NCBI GenBank assembly: GCA_026986155.1 | Contig: JALSPC010000076.1 | Location: forward strand, 1 to 44,703 | DNA length: 44,703 nt | Direction: 5' to 3' | DNA from: a bacterium | Lineage (GTDB): Bacteria > Desulfobacterota > S145-22 | Shown here: piece by piece, positions 8,204-17,803 of the stretch | How positions within the stretch are numbered: the first letter of the stretch is position 1 | How the letters are laid out: every line of letters begins with the position of its first letter | Notes under the pieces: generated by a model | What the model was told of the DNA's origin: nothing | Databases searched by the model: none | What the model saw: the letters and a program-made list of their open reading frames with translations, nothing else | Position numbers and translations under genes: made by a program

Positions 8204-10117
8204 ATGGAGAGATTCTTCAGAAAGATTCGATTTCTTTCCCTTTTTCTTCTTCCTTTAATGTGGATGACGTCTTTCCCACAATCCACTTTTGCAAAAGGTT
8301 ACATGAAGTCATATGGAAGTTCCACCCCCCTCTTGCCATATATCCAAAATTTTCTCCGTGCTTGTCAAAAACCTAATTATGGGGAAGCTATCACTGTGCT
8401 CCAACAAATCGGGGAATGGCGTCTTGATCAAGGATTAAAAAATGTTCCACCCGTTTCGGAAGCCCTTCGTGCCATCTACCGCTCTTCACACCTTTTCAAA
8501 AATAGTACCAAATTAGAGAGATTGAATGTTTACCAAGCAATCTGTCAAATTTCGCCTGATATTCCCACTTTCAGATTGAACGTCCTTAAAGCCCAGTTTC
8601 TGGCTAAGCCTTTTGATATCTATCATCTTTTCAAAGGGATCAAAGCTCTTTGGGAAGCCGTGAAAACCGATTTGGGTTGGGGGGTTGCCCGCGGGGGGCA
8701 GCTGATCATTGTTTTTATCAGCGCCTTGATTCTGACAGCTTTTTTTGTCGCTTTGATATTTATCGCTAAATATAAATCTTATCTTATTTTTTATATGAGA
8801 AGGTTTGTGCGATTCTCCATGAATACGCTTTTGGCGGCATTACTCATCTTGATTATTTTTCTATTGCCTGTCTATTTTGATATCGGTTTGGCTTGGCTTC
8901 CTTTTTTTTGCATGGTGTTAATGTGGATGCTCTTTACCAAAAAGGAAAAGGTTGTAGTTTTGCTGCTCCTTGTCTCTTTTTTAGGTGTAAGTTTCGGTTT
9001 TTCATATGTCAGCAGGTTTTTGGTAGCGGCCGCCCACAAAAAATCATATCTTGTGTATCTAGCTAATTATGAGTTATTGGACGCGTCGGGAATTCGTGAA
9101 TTAAAGAGAATGAAGGAAGCGCGTAAAGATGATCCGGAGGTTCTTTTCACGCTTGGGTTGCTTGCCAAGCGCCGGGGAGACTATGAGACGGCGAGGCGTT
9201 TTTATCTACAGGCATTAAAGTTGAAGCCGAATTTCTCTGAATGTATGAACAATCTTGGGAATGTTTATCTGTTAATGAAAGGAACTTTGCCGAATGCTAC
9301 CACCCTGGCGCGCAAATGGTATAAAAAAGCGATCAAGGTAAACCCTGCAAGGGCGGAATATTATTATAATCTGAGCAAGAGTTTTCCACTTCTCCATGTC
9401 GAGGGCATGGAATACATTGTTAAGGCACGGGATTTGAATCCCTTGCTAATTGATGAATTAACGCGCCGGGATTCCAAACATCCCAATCGGATGCTGGCGG
9501 ATTGCCTTCTCTCCCCCCTGGTTATATGGCATCGCGCTCTGGCACCCGGAACCTTGCCTAAAGATCTTTATGCTCTTTTCAACGTTTTTTTTCTAAATGA
9601 ACCTTTCAGGAACAATTTTATTATGCCCGGGATCTTGATTTTTTTGATCATTGTTTTTTCAATATTGCAGAGAAGATTTGCGTTGGCCACTCCTTGCTTG
9701 CGTTGCGGCCAGCTTTTTTTCAAATCAATCCCAATCCATTACAGCCAAGGTTTGTGTCACCAGTGTCAGATGATTCAGCAGCGCGTCTCTCAAACCGATC
9801 CAGAACTTGTCAAACAAAAGGAGAAAGAGATTGCCAATTATCGAAAACGCGAAAAACTGATAAGTTTCTTAATGGGAATTTTTCCTGCTGGAGGTATATT
9901 TTTCTATGAGGACCAAACCTTTATTGGCTTGGTGGTGTCTTACCTTTTTTTCTTCTTCCTGAGTGCATATTTCGTGTTTGGACAATTTTCCCACCTGTTG
10001 AGCCAATGGTTTTTCGGCTATTCGTTCGGAGGGCATCTGTTTCTGGTTTTGGCTTTACTAACCTATGCGGGTGGTTTCACTCAAATGATTTTAATCTTTG
10101 CGAGGGATAGAGGCTGA
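8204..10117 (+). CDS. Membrane protein with TPR repeats and a zinc ribbon, function unknown
   Basis: The 637-residue protein has a signal-like N-terminus (FLSLFLLPLMWM). An export-side domain of about 130 residues follows, then a cluster of membrane segments at about 165-265. TPR repeats follow at about 305-400 (GDYETARRFYLQALKLKPN, LARKWYKKAIKVNPARAEYY). Another membrane segment comes at about 468-490. A CxxC...CxxC zinc ribbon lies at about 497-525 (CLRCG, CHQC), and three hydrophobic segments close the protein. I do not recognise a named family. Base composition is clearly more AT-rich than in guaB or guaA: 8761-8820 is about 27 percent GC, against about 58 percent for 7681-7740. The stop overlaps the next ATG by one base (TGATG), so the pair is coupled. 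It could be a membrane scaffold or sensor. Confidence 0.75.
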   Translation: MERFFRKIRFLSLFLLPLMWMTSFPQSTFAKGYMKSYGSSTPLLPYIQNFLRACQKPNYGEAITVLQQIGEWRLDQGLKNVPPVSEALRAIYRSSHLFKNSTKLERLNVYQAICQISPDIPTFRLNVLKAQFLAKPFDIYHLFKGIKALWEAVKTDLGWGVARGGQLIIVFISALILTAFFVALIFIAKYKSYLIFYMRRFVRFSMNTLLAALLILIIFLLPVYFDIGLAWLPFFCMVLMWMLFTKKEKVVVLLLLVSFLGVSFGFSYVSRFLVAAAHKKSYLVYLANYELLDASGIRELKRMKEARKDDPEVLFTLGLLAKRRGDYETARRFYLQALKLKPNFSECMNNLGNVYLLMKGTLPNATTLARKWYKKAIKVNPARAEYYYNLSKSFPLLHVEGMEYIVKARDLNPLLIDELTRRDSKHPNRMLADCLLSPLVIWHRALAPGTLPKDLYALFNVFFLNEPFRNNFIMPGILIFLIIVFSILQRRFALATPCLRCGQLFFKSIPIHYSQGLCHQCQMIQQRVSQTDPELVKQKEKEIANYRKREKLISFLMGIFPAGGIFFYEDQTFIGLVVSYLFFFFLSAYFVFGQFSHLLSQWFFGYSFGGHLFLVLALLTYAGGFTQMILIFARDRG

Positions 10118-11211
10118 TGGGATTGCGAGGAAGTATAGAGGATTTTAAAATTTCTGAAATTATTCAACTGATTGGGCAGCAATCCAAAACTGGAATCATG
10201 ACTGTCCGTAAGAACAATAAGGAAGTCCGTATCTTCTTCGTAAATGGGAACGTTGTACGCGTGGAACCCGATCGAAGCGACCATAAAATGCTCATGGGAG
10301 AAATGCTGATTACATCAGGTAAATTAACCCGTGAGCAACTGGAGAATGCCCTGGAAGAACAGAGAGGAACGGTGCAATATTTGGGTGAAATCCTCCTGAA
10401 AAGAAAATTAGTGACGAAAGAAGATATTCAGACGGTGATTCAAACTCAGATATATGAGACGATCTATAATCTTTTTCAATGGAAAGAGGGCGTATTTGAA
10501 TTTGAAAACAGGGGGAAATCAGATTATCTGAAAGTACTCCCATCTCTAAGCCCCGAACAGCTTTTGCTGAACGTCAGCTGGATGGTTGATGAATGGCAGC
10601 AGATTGAGAAAACCATACCTACATTGAATGTTGTTTTTGAAAAATTGCCTACGACGCGGAACATTTTACTTGACGAGAACGATACAGAGGAAAAAGGATT
10701 AACATATAATCAAAAGATTGTCTATGATCTTGTTGATGGCAGGCGAACGGTATATGAGATTGTCGAAAAAAGCTTGATGGGACGATTCGACACTTGCAAT
10801 ATTTTATCTGAACTGCTGAAATTGGGTTATATTAAAAAAGCAAAGGTGGAAAAGGCGCCTATTTATCAAAGAATCGAACTGAGAAGTTCAAGGTTTCTTT
10901 TTGGGGTGGTTGCAGCAATCCTGATTTTACTGGCCTTGTTTTTCTCCTATCGGTATATTCTGCATCTAATAAATTTTAGGCAACGGTATTCTGTGACTAT
11001 TGGCAGGGTGGAAAATGCACAGCGAAAAAATGTTACAATTCGCATGATACAAAAAAAGTTTCTAACTTATAGACTTTTAACCAATAAGTACCCTTCGTCA
11101 TTAAGGGATCTTTGGATCGAAAGGTTAATCAGTCGTAGAGAGGTTGATGCTTTGCCTCCTGGGCTGGCGAAGGCTTATCTGAAATTGTGGCGCAGCCACT
11201 CCCCCTTTTAG
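10117..11211 (+). CDS. DUF4388 (PATAN) domain protein with a C-terminal membrane anchor
   Basis: The 364-residue protein begins with a DUF4388/PATAN domain: GLRGSIEDFKISEIIQLIG, then the beta-rich GIMTVRKNNKEVRIFFVNG segment. A helical segment with GEMLITSGKLTREQLENAL and GEILLKRKLVTKEDI follows, a pattern also seen in type IV pilus and gliding regulators. Around residues 205-250 a winged-helix-like block (YDLVDGRRTVYEIVEKS) precedes a single membrane helix (about 259-285) and an 80-residue tail. PATAN proteins usually work in two-component or motility signalling. No kinase or receiver is nearby. The gene shares the AT-rich composition of its upstream partner and starts inside that gene's stop codon. 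The two probably form one functional unit. Confidence 0.78.
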   Translation: MGLRGSIEDFKISEIIQLIGQQSKTGIMTVRKNNKEVRIFFVNGNVVRVEPDRSDHKMLMGEMLITSGKLTREQLENALEEQRGTVQYLGEILLKRKLVTKEDIQTVIQTQIYETIYNLFQWKEGVFEFENRGKSDYLKVLPSLSPEQLLLNVSWMVDEWQQIEKTIPTLNVVFEKLPTTRNILLDENDTEEKGLTYNQKIVYDLVDGRRTVYEIVEKSLMGRFDTCNILSELLKLGYIKKAKVEKAPIYQRIELRSSRFLFGVVAAILILLALFFSYRYILHLINFRQRYSVTIGRVENAQRKNVTIRMIQKKFLTYRLLTNKYPSSLRDLWIERLISRREVDALPPGLAKAYLKLWRSHSPF

Positions 11212-11286
11212 ATTCCAAAGCACTGTGATACCATCCGTATGAGCTTGAAATTTACCCCCGGATTCATCGGAGAAAGGGGCATTTAG

Positions 11287-12843
11287 ATGACAGAACCTGC
11301 TGACAAGATCCTTGTCCTCGATTTTGGTTCCCAGTATACCCAGTTGATCGCAAGACGCGTCAGAGAGCAACAGGTCTATTCCGAAATCCAGCCCTACAAC
11401 TTTCCCGTCGAGAAGGTACGTACCTTTAATCCCAGGGGAATCATCTTCTCTGGAGGGCCCTCGAGCGTTTATCAGGAAGGGGCGCCCATTTCTTCTGAAA
11501 AATTGCTTAATCTGGGAATTCCTATCCTTGGCATCTGTTACGGGCTGCAGTTGATCGCCCTGCAAATGGGGGGAGAAGTGGCCCATTCCGACCGGCGGGA
11601 GTATGGCCCCGCCGTGATCGAGATCCTGAAAACGGGGGGCCTTTTCAAGGGATTTGAGCACGTCGACGAGAAGGAACGAAGAGTCTGGATGAGTCACGGG
11701 GACCGGGTCGAGTCCCTCCCGGAGGGCTTCGAGATCCTGGCGAGAACGGACAACTCCCCCGTGTGCGCCGTCAGGCACAGGGACAGGCCCATCTGGGGTC
11801 TCCAGTTTCACCCGGAGGTGCACCACACGGTTCGGGGTCGGGACATCATCCGGAACTTCCTCTTCGAAATCTGCGGCTGCGTGCCCTCCTGGACCATGCA
11901 GTCTTTCGTCGCGGAGGCCGTCGAAAAGGTGAAGCGGCAGGTTGGTAAGGGCAAGGTGATCGGCGCCGTCAGCGGCGGCGTGGATTCCACGGTTATGGCC
12001 GCCCTGGTGGGCAGGGCGGTGGGGGACCACTTCTATCCCATTTTCGTGAACAACGGTGTCTTGAGGAAGAACGAGGCGGAGGAGGTGGTCCGTCTCTACC
12101 GGGACAAGCTCCACCTGAACCTCATCTACCATGATGCCACCGACCGTTTCCTGGCGGCGTTGAAAGGTGTGACCGACCCGGAGGAGAAACGTAAGATCAT
12201 TGGGCGGACCTTTATTGATGTCTTCGTCCACGAGGCGGAGAAGATAGAAGGGGTCGAATTCCTCGCCCAGGGAACCTTATATCCGGACGTGATTGAGAGT
12301 GTTTCCTTCAAGGGACCCTCTGCTACCATCAAAAGCCATCACAACGTGGGGGGCCTTCCCGAGGCGATGCCCCTGAAGCTGGTCGAGCCCCTGCGGGAGC
12401 TCTTCAAGGACGAGGTTCGCCAGGTGGGCAAGGTCCTGGGCCTCCCCGAAGTTCTCATCGGGCGGCATCCCTTCCCGGGGCCCGGCCTGGCCATCCGCAT
12501 GCTGGACGATGTAACGCCGGATAAGCTGGCGACCCTCCGGGAGGCGGATGCGATTGTCACGGAGGAGATACGAAGGGCCGGCTTGTACGACGAGATCTGG
12601 CAGGTTTTTCCGGTGCTTCTTCCCATCCGGACCGTGGGGGTGATGGGCGACGAGCGGACCTACGAGCAAGTCATCGTCATCCGGGCCGTTCACAGCGTGG
12701 ACGGCATGACGGCCGATTGGGTCCGACTACCCTACGACCTGCTGGCGCGTTTGTCCAACCGGATCATCAACGAGGTGAAGGGCGTGAACCGCGTGGTTTA
12801 CGATATCAGTTCCAAACCTCCAAGCACCATAGAATGGGAGTGA
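11287..12843 (+). CDS. guaA: GMP synthase (glutamine-hydrolysing)
   Basis: GuaA aminates XMP to GMP using glutamine and ATP. The 518-residue protein has the class I amidotransferase domain with the nucleophile Cys84 in GICYGLQ and the His175/Glu177 pair in FHPEV. The PP-loop ATP site SGGVDST lies at 229-235. The C-terminal dimerisation domain ends in KPPSTIEWE. All catalytic residues are present. A GGAGAAAGG ribosome site precedes the ATG. The 75-base gap before it holds no clear promoter or terminator, so transcription may come through from guaB. The dnaE start lies one base after the stop. Confidence 0.97.
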   Translation: MTEPADKILVLDFGSQYTQLIARRVREQQVYSEIQPYNFPVEKVRTFNPRGIIFSGGPSSVYQEGAPISSEKLLNLGIPILGICYGLQLIALQMGGEVAHSDRREYGPAVIEILKTGGLFKGFEHVDEKERRVWMSHGDRVESLPEGFEILARTDNSPVCAVRHRDRPIWGLQFHPEVHHTVRGRDIIRNFLFEICGCVPSWTMQSFVAEAVEKVKRQVGKGKVIGAVSGGVDSTVMAALVGRAVGDHFYPIFVNNGVLRKNEAEEVVRLYRDKLHLNLIYHDATDRFLAALKGVTDPEEKRKIIGRTFIDVFVHEAEKIEGVEFLAQGTLYPDVIESVSFKGPSATIKSHHNVGGLPEAMPLKLVEPLRELFKDEVRQVGKVLGLPEVLIGRHPFPGPGLAIRMLDDVTPDKLATLREADAIVTEEIRRAGLYDEIWQVFPVLLPIRTVGVMGDERTYEQVIVIRAVHSVDGMTADWVRLPYDLLARLSNRIINEVKGVNRVVYDISSKPPSTIEWE

Positions 12844-12844
12844 C

Positions 12845-15800
12845 ATGGCGACGGTAAAAGGCGACTTCGTGCATCTGCACCTGCACAGTCAATACAGCCT
12901 CCTGGACGGGGCGATCCGCTTTCCCCAGCTTTTCGAGAGACTTTCCGAAAACGGCGTGAACGCCGTGGCCCTGACGGATCACGGGAACATGTTCGGCGCC
13001 TTCGATTTCTTCAGGCAGGCGAAGGAGCACGGCATTCATCCCATCATCGGGTGCGAGGTCTACGTGGCGCCCGAGAGTCGCTTCAAGAAGAAGCGGGACA
13101 CCAACCGGGATACCTCGAACCACCTGATCCTCCTGGCGAAAGACAACGAGGGCTACCGGAACCTGATTCACCTCGTGTCCCTGGGATACATTGAGGGTTT
13201 CTACTACAAACCGCGTATCGACCATGAACTCCTCGAAAAATATCACGCGGGACTGATTGCCCTCTCCGCGTGCCTGAAGGGGGAAATCCCCTCACTCCTC
13301 CTTTCCAAGGACACGGACGGTGCCCTGGAGCGGATCCGCTACTACCGGGACCTGTTCGGCAAGGAGAATTTTTACCTGGAGATACAGAGTAACGGCATCT
13401 CGGAACAGGCAACTGTCAATGACGTTTTGAAACAGATTTCCCGGGATGAGGGAATTCCCCTCGTTGCCACCAACGACTGCCACTACTTGAGAAGGAAGGA
13501 CTCGGAGGCCCACGAGGTTCTGCTCTGTCTCCAGACGGGAAAAACCATTCATGACAAGGGGCGGATGAAGTTCCAGACGAACGAATTCTACGTTAAGTCG
13601 CCTGAAGAAATGATGAAGCAATTTCAAGATGTTCCAGAGGCAATCGAGAATACGCTTGAAATCGCGAAACGCTGCGACGTGGATCTCTCCTTCAAAGGAT
13701 ACCTCTTCCCGAGTATCGAGTTGCCGGAGGGCCGGGATCACGATACCTATTTGGAGGAAAAGGCCGTCAAGGGACTTGAGGCCTACTTTGCGGAACTGCG
13801 GGCCCAGGGGAAAAAGTTTGACGAAAAACTCTATCGGGAACGTCTTGCCTACGAACTGGATACCATCAAGAAGATGGGATTTTCTGATTATTTTCTCATC
13901 GTGAGCGACTTCGTCGGTTACGCTAAGAGCCACCAGATTGCCGTCGGGCCTGGCCGGGGCTCCGCGGCTGGGAGCCTCGTTTCCTTTGCCCTCGGCATCA
14001 CGGAGATCGACCCCATTCCCTATAAGCTGATGTTTGAAAGGTTCCTGACGCCGGGCCGCGTAAGCATGCCGGACATCGACTGCGATTTCTCCGAGGAAAA
14101 GCGGGACCAGGTCCTCCGTTACGTGATGGAGAAGTACGGCAGCGACCACGTGGCACAGATCATCACCTTCGCCTCCATGAACGCCAGGGGGGTCATCCGG
14201 GATGTGGGACGCGTGCTGGGTATGCCTTACGCGGAGGTGGACAGGGTGGCAAAGGCGATCCCTGCAACCCCCAAGATCACCCTCGACGAGGCTGTCAAAC
14301 TTTCGATAGAGCTCAGGGAGATGATAGAGAACGATCCGGCCGTGGCTCGCCTCATGGAGATAGCCCGAACCCTCGAGGGTCTCTACCGCCACAGTTCCAC
14401 CCATGCCGCGGGGGTGGTCATCGGGAGCAAGCCCCTCATCGACCTGTTGCCCATCTACGTGGGGCAGAAAGGAGAGGTCCTAACCCAGTTCGACATGGGC
14501 TGCGTGGAGTCGATCGGCCTGGTGAAATTCGATTTCCTGGGGCTTTCCACTCTGTCGGTCATCGAACGGGCCGTGAACCTGGTGCGGGAGACGCGGGAGG
14601 CGGATTTCGACCTGAAATCCATTCCCCTGGACGATAAGAAGACCTACGAGTTGCTCAGGAAGGGGGACGTTTCGGGCGTGTTCCAGCTTGAAAGTTCCTC
14701 GGGGATGCGGGATTTGGTCGTTCGCGTGAAACCGCGCATCTTCGAGGACCTGATCGCCTTGCTGGCCCTCTATCGCCCAGGGCCACTTGAAAGCGGGATG
14801 GCTGATGAGTTTGTCCGGAGAAAGAACAACAAGAAGCTGGTTACCTACGACATCCCCGAGCTCAAGGAAATCCTGGACGATTCCTACGGCGTGATCCTTT
14901 ATCAGGAGCAGGTGATGCGGATTGCCATGAAGCTGGCGGGTTTCACGCCCACAGAGGCGGACAAGCTGCGCAAGGCCATGGGGAAGAAGCGGGCGGAGGA
15001 GATGGCCAAGCTCCGTGAGAAATTCGTCGAGGGGGCGGTGGCGAGGGGCACTCCAAAGAAGAAGGCGGAAGCCCTCTATGAACAGATCGCCAAGTTCGCC
15101 AGCTACGGTTTCAACAAGTCCCACAGTACCGCCTATGCCATGATCGCCTACCAGACGGCCTACCTGAAGACCCACTATCCCATCGAATTCATGGCGTCGC
15201 TGTTGAACACCGAGATCGGGAATTCTGACAAGCTCGCCCGTTACATAGAAGACTGCAAGGGGAAGGGAATCGAGGTTTTTCCCCCCGACGCCAATAAGAG
15301 CGACCTCTTCTTTACCGTCGAGGACGGCGGGATTCGGTTCGGTCTGGCCGGCATCAAGAACGTTGGGGAGGGCGCCGCGGAGATCATCGTGCGCGAAAGA
15401 AAGGAAAACGGTTCATTTACCTCCTTCCTCGATTTCTGTACCCGGCTCGACTTGCGCAAGGTCAACAAGCGCGTCCTCGACAGCCTCATCAAGTGTGGGG
15501 CCTTTGATTCCTTGGGCGTTTCGCGGGCGAGGCTTTTCGAGGGGCTGGACGAGGTTCTCTCCATTGCGCAGGAGGCCCAGAAACGCAAGAAGAGCCAGCA
15601 GAAATCCCTGTTTTCCGTGGCGGGAGAGGGGGGAACGAATGCCCTGGAGCTGCGTTTCGACTACCCCGGCGTGGAAGATTGGCCGCAGGGGAAACGCCTC
15701 CTCTACGAAAAGGAACTCCTGGGGGTTTATCTCACGGGCAACCCCTTGAAACGACACGAGGAAAAGTTGAAGGCGCTGAACGTTACACCGATTGACGAGT

Positions 15801-16327
15801 TAGGCAAGGTCAACGGGAGGAAGTCAGTGAAGATCGCGGGAATGGTGGTCCAGACCAAGGAAATTACGACGAAAAAGAAGGAGAAGATGGCTTTCGTGAA
15901 GCTTGAGGACTTGACGGGGGCCATCGAGGTCGTTGTCTTCCCTTCCGTCTTCACGGAGGTGGCGTTCTATCTCCTTCCCGATGAGCCCATCATGGTGGAG
16001 GGCACGCTGGACAAGAGCGGCGAGGTGTTCAAGGTCAAGGCCGTTTCAGTCACCCCCTTGAAAGACGCGGAGGTGAAGCGTCCCTTCCATGTCTTTCTGC
16101 CCGTCGACAACATGAACACCGAGGGTCTGTTCGGCCTGCGCGCCTTCTTGGAGGAGGGGCACGAAACCGGGGGGTGTCCGGTGGTTCTCCACGTGCTAGA
16201 CGACGCCGAGGGAGAAGAGGCGGTGATTGCCCTCCCGGAGAACTACGCGTTTGTTAGAAGTCGATTTGATGCCTTTGAGGGAAGGGTCAAGAAGCTCTTC
16301 GGGGAAAGGGCACGGATCGAGATTTGA
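12845..16327 (+). CDS. dnaE: DNA polymerase III alpha subunit
   Basis: This is the replicative polymerase catalytic subunit, 1160 residues, the usual DnaE1 length. The N-terminal PHP domain opens with FVHLHLHSQYSLLDG and includes ALTDHGNMFG. The polymerase active-site acidic residues are Asp410 and Asp412 in MPDIDCDF and Asp563 in VKFDFLGLS. The fingers region carries the PHSFNKSHS-like segment YGFNKSHSTAYAM. A helix-hairpin-helix (KNVGEGAAEII) and an OB fold (AFVKLEDLTGAIEVVVFPS) follow near the C-terminus. It works with the clamp and other holoenzyme subunits. It begins one base after guaA and ends 28 bases before pgi, so the four housekeeping genes may be read together. Confidence 0.97.
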   Translation: MATVKGDFVHLHLHSQYSLLDGAIRFPQLFERLSENGVNAVALTDHGNMFGAFDFFRQAKEHGIHPIIGCEVYVAPESRFKKKRDTNRDTSNHLILLAKDNEGYRNLIHLVSLGYIEGFYYKPRIDHELLEKYHAGLIALSACLKGEIPSLLLSKDTDGALERIRYYRDLFGKENFYLEIQSNGISEQATVNDVLKQISRDEGIPLVATNDCHYLRRKDSEAHEVLLCLQTGKTIHDKGRMKFQTNEFYVKSPEEMMKQFQDVPEAIENTLEIAKRCDVDLSFKGYLFPSIELPEGRDHDTYLEEKAVKGLEAYFAELRAQGKKFDEKLYRERLAYELDTIKKMGFSDYFLIVSDFVGYAKSHQIAVGPGRGSAAGSLVSFALGITEIDPIPYKLMFERFLTPGRVSMPDIDCDFSEEKRDQVLRYVMEKYGSDHVAQIITFASMNARGVIRDVGRVLGMPYAEVDRVAKAIPATPKITLDEAVKLSIELREMIENDPAVARLMEIARTLEGLYRHSSTHAAGVVIGSKPLIDLLPIYVGQKGEVLTQFDMGCVESIGLVKFDFLGLSTLSVIERAVNLVRETREADFDLKSIPLDDKKTYELLRKGDVSGVFQLESSSGMRDLVVRVKPRIFEDLIALLALYRPGPLESGMADEFVRRKNNKKLVTYDIPELKEILDDSYGVILYQEQVMRIAMKLAGFTPTEADKLRKAMGKKRAEEMAKLREKFVEGAVARGTPKKKAEALYEQIAKFASYGFNKSHSTAYAMIAYQTAYLKTHYPIEFMASLLNTEIGNSDKLARYIEDCKGKGIEVFPPDANKSDLFFTVEDGGIRFGLAGIKNVGEGAAEIIVRERKENGSFTSFLDFCTRLDLRKVNKRVLDSLIKCGAFDSLGVSRARLFEGLDEVLSIAQEAQKRKKSQQKSLFSVAGEGGTNALELRFDYPGVEDWPQGKRLLYEKELLGVYLTGNPLKRHEEKLKALNVTPIDELGKVNGRKSVKIAGMVVQTKEITTKKKEKMAFVKLEDLTGAIEVVVFPSVFTEVAFYLLPDEPIMVEGTLDKSGEVFKVKAVSVTPLKDAEVKRPFHVFLPVDNMNTEGLFGLRAFLEEGHETGGCPVVLHVLDDAEGEEAVIALPENYAFVRSRFDAFEGRVKKLFGERARIEI

Positions 16328-16355
16328 CGAAGAAGACCCCTTCAGGGAGATGACA

Positions 16356-17735
16356 ATGACGATATATAACATGGAGTACGACTATTCCGGGGTCTTGGTG
16401 GATGCCATAGGCACGGAACACGGCCTTACCATGCGTGAGATACTCTTCTACCGGGAAAAGACGGCCGCGGCCCACGCGGCCCTGACGCGCCGGAGTGAGA
16501 TGGGGGAGGTTGGATTCATGGACCTGCCCGGCAAGGTCCCGGAGGCACGCGGGATTGAAGAGATGGCCGCGGCAAAACGCCGGGGGATGGAGGCCTGTCT
16601 CGTCCTGGGGATCGGGGGATCTTCCCTGGGCGGCAGGGCGCTGAGAGACGCCCTCAAGACCCCCCTCTACAACGAGATGTCCCCGGAAAAGCGCGGCGGT
16701 ACCCCGCGGCTCTACTTCGCGGAGAATATAGATCCCGAAACCTTCTCGGGTCTTTTGGGGTTGCTGTCGCCCAACCGCACCTTGGTGGTGGTTATCAGCA
16801 AGTCGGGAGGGACGGCGGAGACCATGAGCCAGTTCCTTATCGCCCTGGATTGGCTGAAGAAAAACCTGGGAAACGCCGCCAGCCAGCATGTCGTGGCCAT
16901 TACCGACCCGGCAAAGGGAACGCTGAGGGAAATCGCTGGGGAAGAAGGGTTCGACACCCTGGACATCCCACCCAACGTGGGAGGACGTTTTTCCGTCCTG
17001 ACACCGGTGGGCCTGTTTCCCGCGGCCCTCATCGGCATCGATATCGTCGCCCTCCTAAAGGGGGCGGCGGCCATGGCGAACCGTTGCTCGTCTCCCGGCT
17101 TGGAGGAGAATCCCGCCTATCTCAACGCGGTGATCCATTACTGTTACGACGTGGAGAAGAAAAAGCCCCTCTCGGTACTCATGCCCTACGCCGACAGCCT
17201 TCTCTCCCTCGCCGACTGGTACCGGCAGCTCTACGCCGAAAGCCTTGGGAAACGGGTCGCCCTGTCGGGCGAGGTGGTCCATGCCGGCCCCACGCCCATC
17301 CGCGCCCTGGGGGCCACCGATCAGCATTCCCAGCTCCAGCTCTACATGGAGGGTCCCTTCGACAAGGTGATTACCTTTATCAAGGTGGCAAGGCCCCGCC
17401 GAGACCTGGATATCCCCTATCCCCTGTCGTATGCAACCCCCCTGGACTACCTGCCCAACCATACCCTCGGGCAGCTTTTGGACTTCGAGCGATTCGCCAC
17501 CACCCACGCCTTGAGGCACAACCGGCGCCCCACCATCTTCCTGGGCCTGGAGGAGATCAACGCCTTCAACATGGGCCAGCTTCTCTACTTTTACGAGCTC
17601 CAGGTGGCCTTCCAGGGATTTCTCTACGGCGTCAATCCCTTCGATCAGCCGGGCGTTGAGCTGGGCAAGAAGCTCACCTACGGCCTGATGGGAAGGAAGG
17701 GATACGAATCCTACGTCAAAGACCTGGAGAAATAA
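16356..17735 (+). CDS. pgi: Glucose-6-phosphate isomerase
   Basis: Pgi interconverts glucose 6-phosphate and fructose 6-phosphate. The protein shows the SIS-type phosphosugar motifs LGIGGSSLGGRAL and VVVISKSGGTAETMS. It also has the family block GGRFSVLTPVGLFPAALIG and the late GATDQHSQLQLYMEGP, which contains a catalytic His. From the ATG at 16356 the length is about 459 residues, the short form common in Firmicutes and Deltaproteobacteria rather than the 550-residue form. I chose 16356 because AGGGAG (16344-16349) lies six bases ahead of it, whereas the in-frame ATG at 16350 abuts that site. The frame is also open back into dnaE, but there it has no family resemblance. Confidence 0.95.
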   Translation: MTIYNMEYDYSGVLVDAIGTEHGLTMREILFYREKTAAAHAALTRRSEMGEVGFMDLPGKVPEARGIEEMAAAKRRGMEACLVLGIGGSSLGGRALRDALKTPLYNEMSPEKRGGTPRLYFAENIDPETFSGLLGLLSPNRTLVVVISKSGGTAETMSQFLIALDWLKKNLGNAASQHVVAITDPAKGTLREIAGEEGFDTLDIPPNVGGRFSVLTPVGLFPAALIGIDIVALLKGAAAMANRCSSPGLEENPAYLNAVIHYCYDVEKKKPLSVLMPYADSLLSLADWYRQLYAESLGKRVALSGEVVHAGPTPIRALGATDQHSQLQLYMEGPFDKVITFIKVARPRRDLDIPYPLSYATPLDYLPNHTLGQLLDFERFATTHALRHNRRPTIFLGLEEINAFNMGQLLYFYELQVAFQGFLYGVNPFDQPGVELGKKLTYGLMGRKGYESYVKDLEK

Positions 17736-17762
17736 GAAAGGGTATAAGGGGAAATGTCCTGA

Positions 17763-17797
17763 AACGGGGGGCGGGGAAAATTTTCCCTGCCCCCCGT
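17763..17797. terminator. Long palindromic bidirectional terminator between convergent genes
   Basis: AACGGGGGGC GGGGAAAA pairs almost perfectly with TTTTCCCTGCCCCCCGTT, one mismatch in an 18-base arm, with essentially no loop beyond the AAAATTTT centre. It lies between the pgi stop (17735) and the stop of the minus-strand gene (17804). Flanking T-richness on both sides (GTTGTTTCC on +, TTTCAGG on -) fits action in both directions. Confidence 0.8.
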
Positions 17798-17803
17798 TGT
17801 TTC

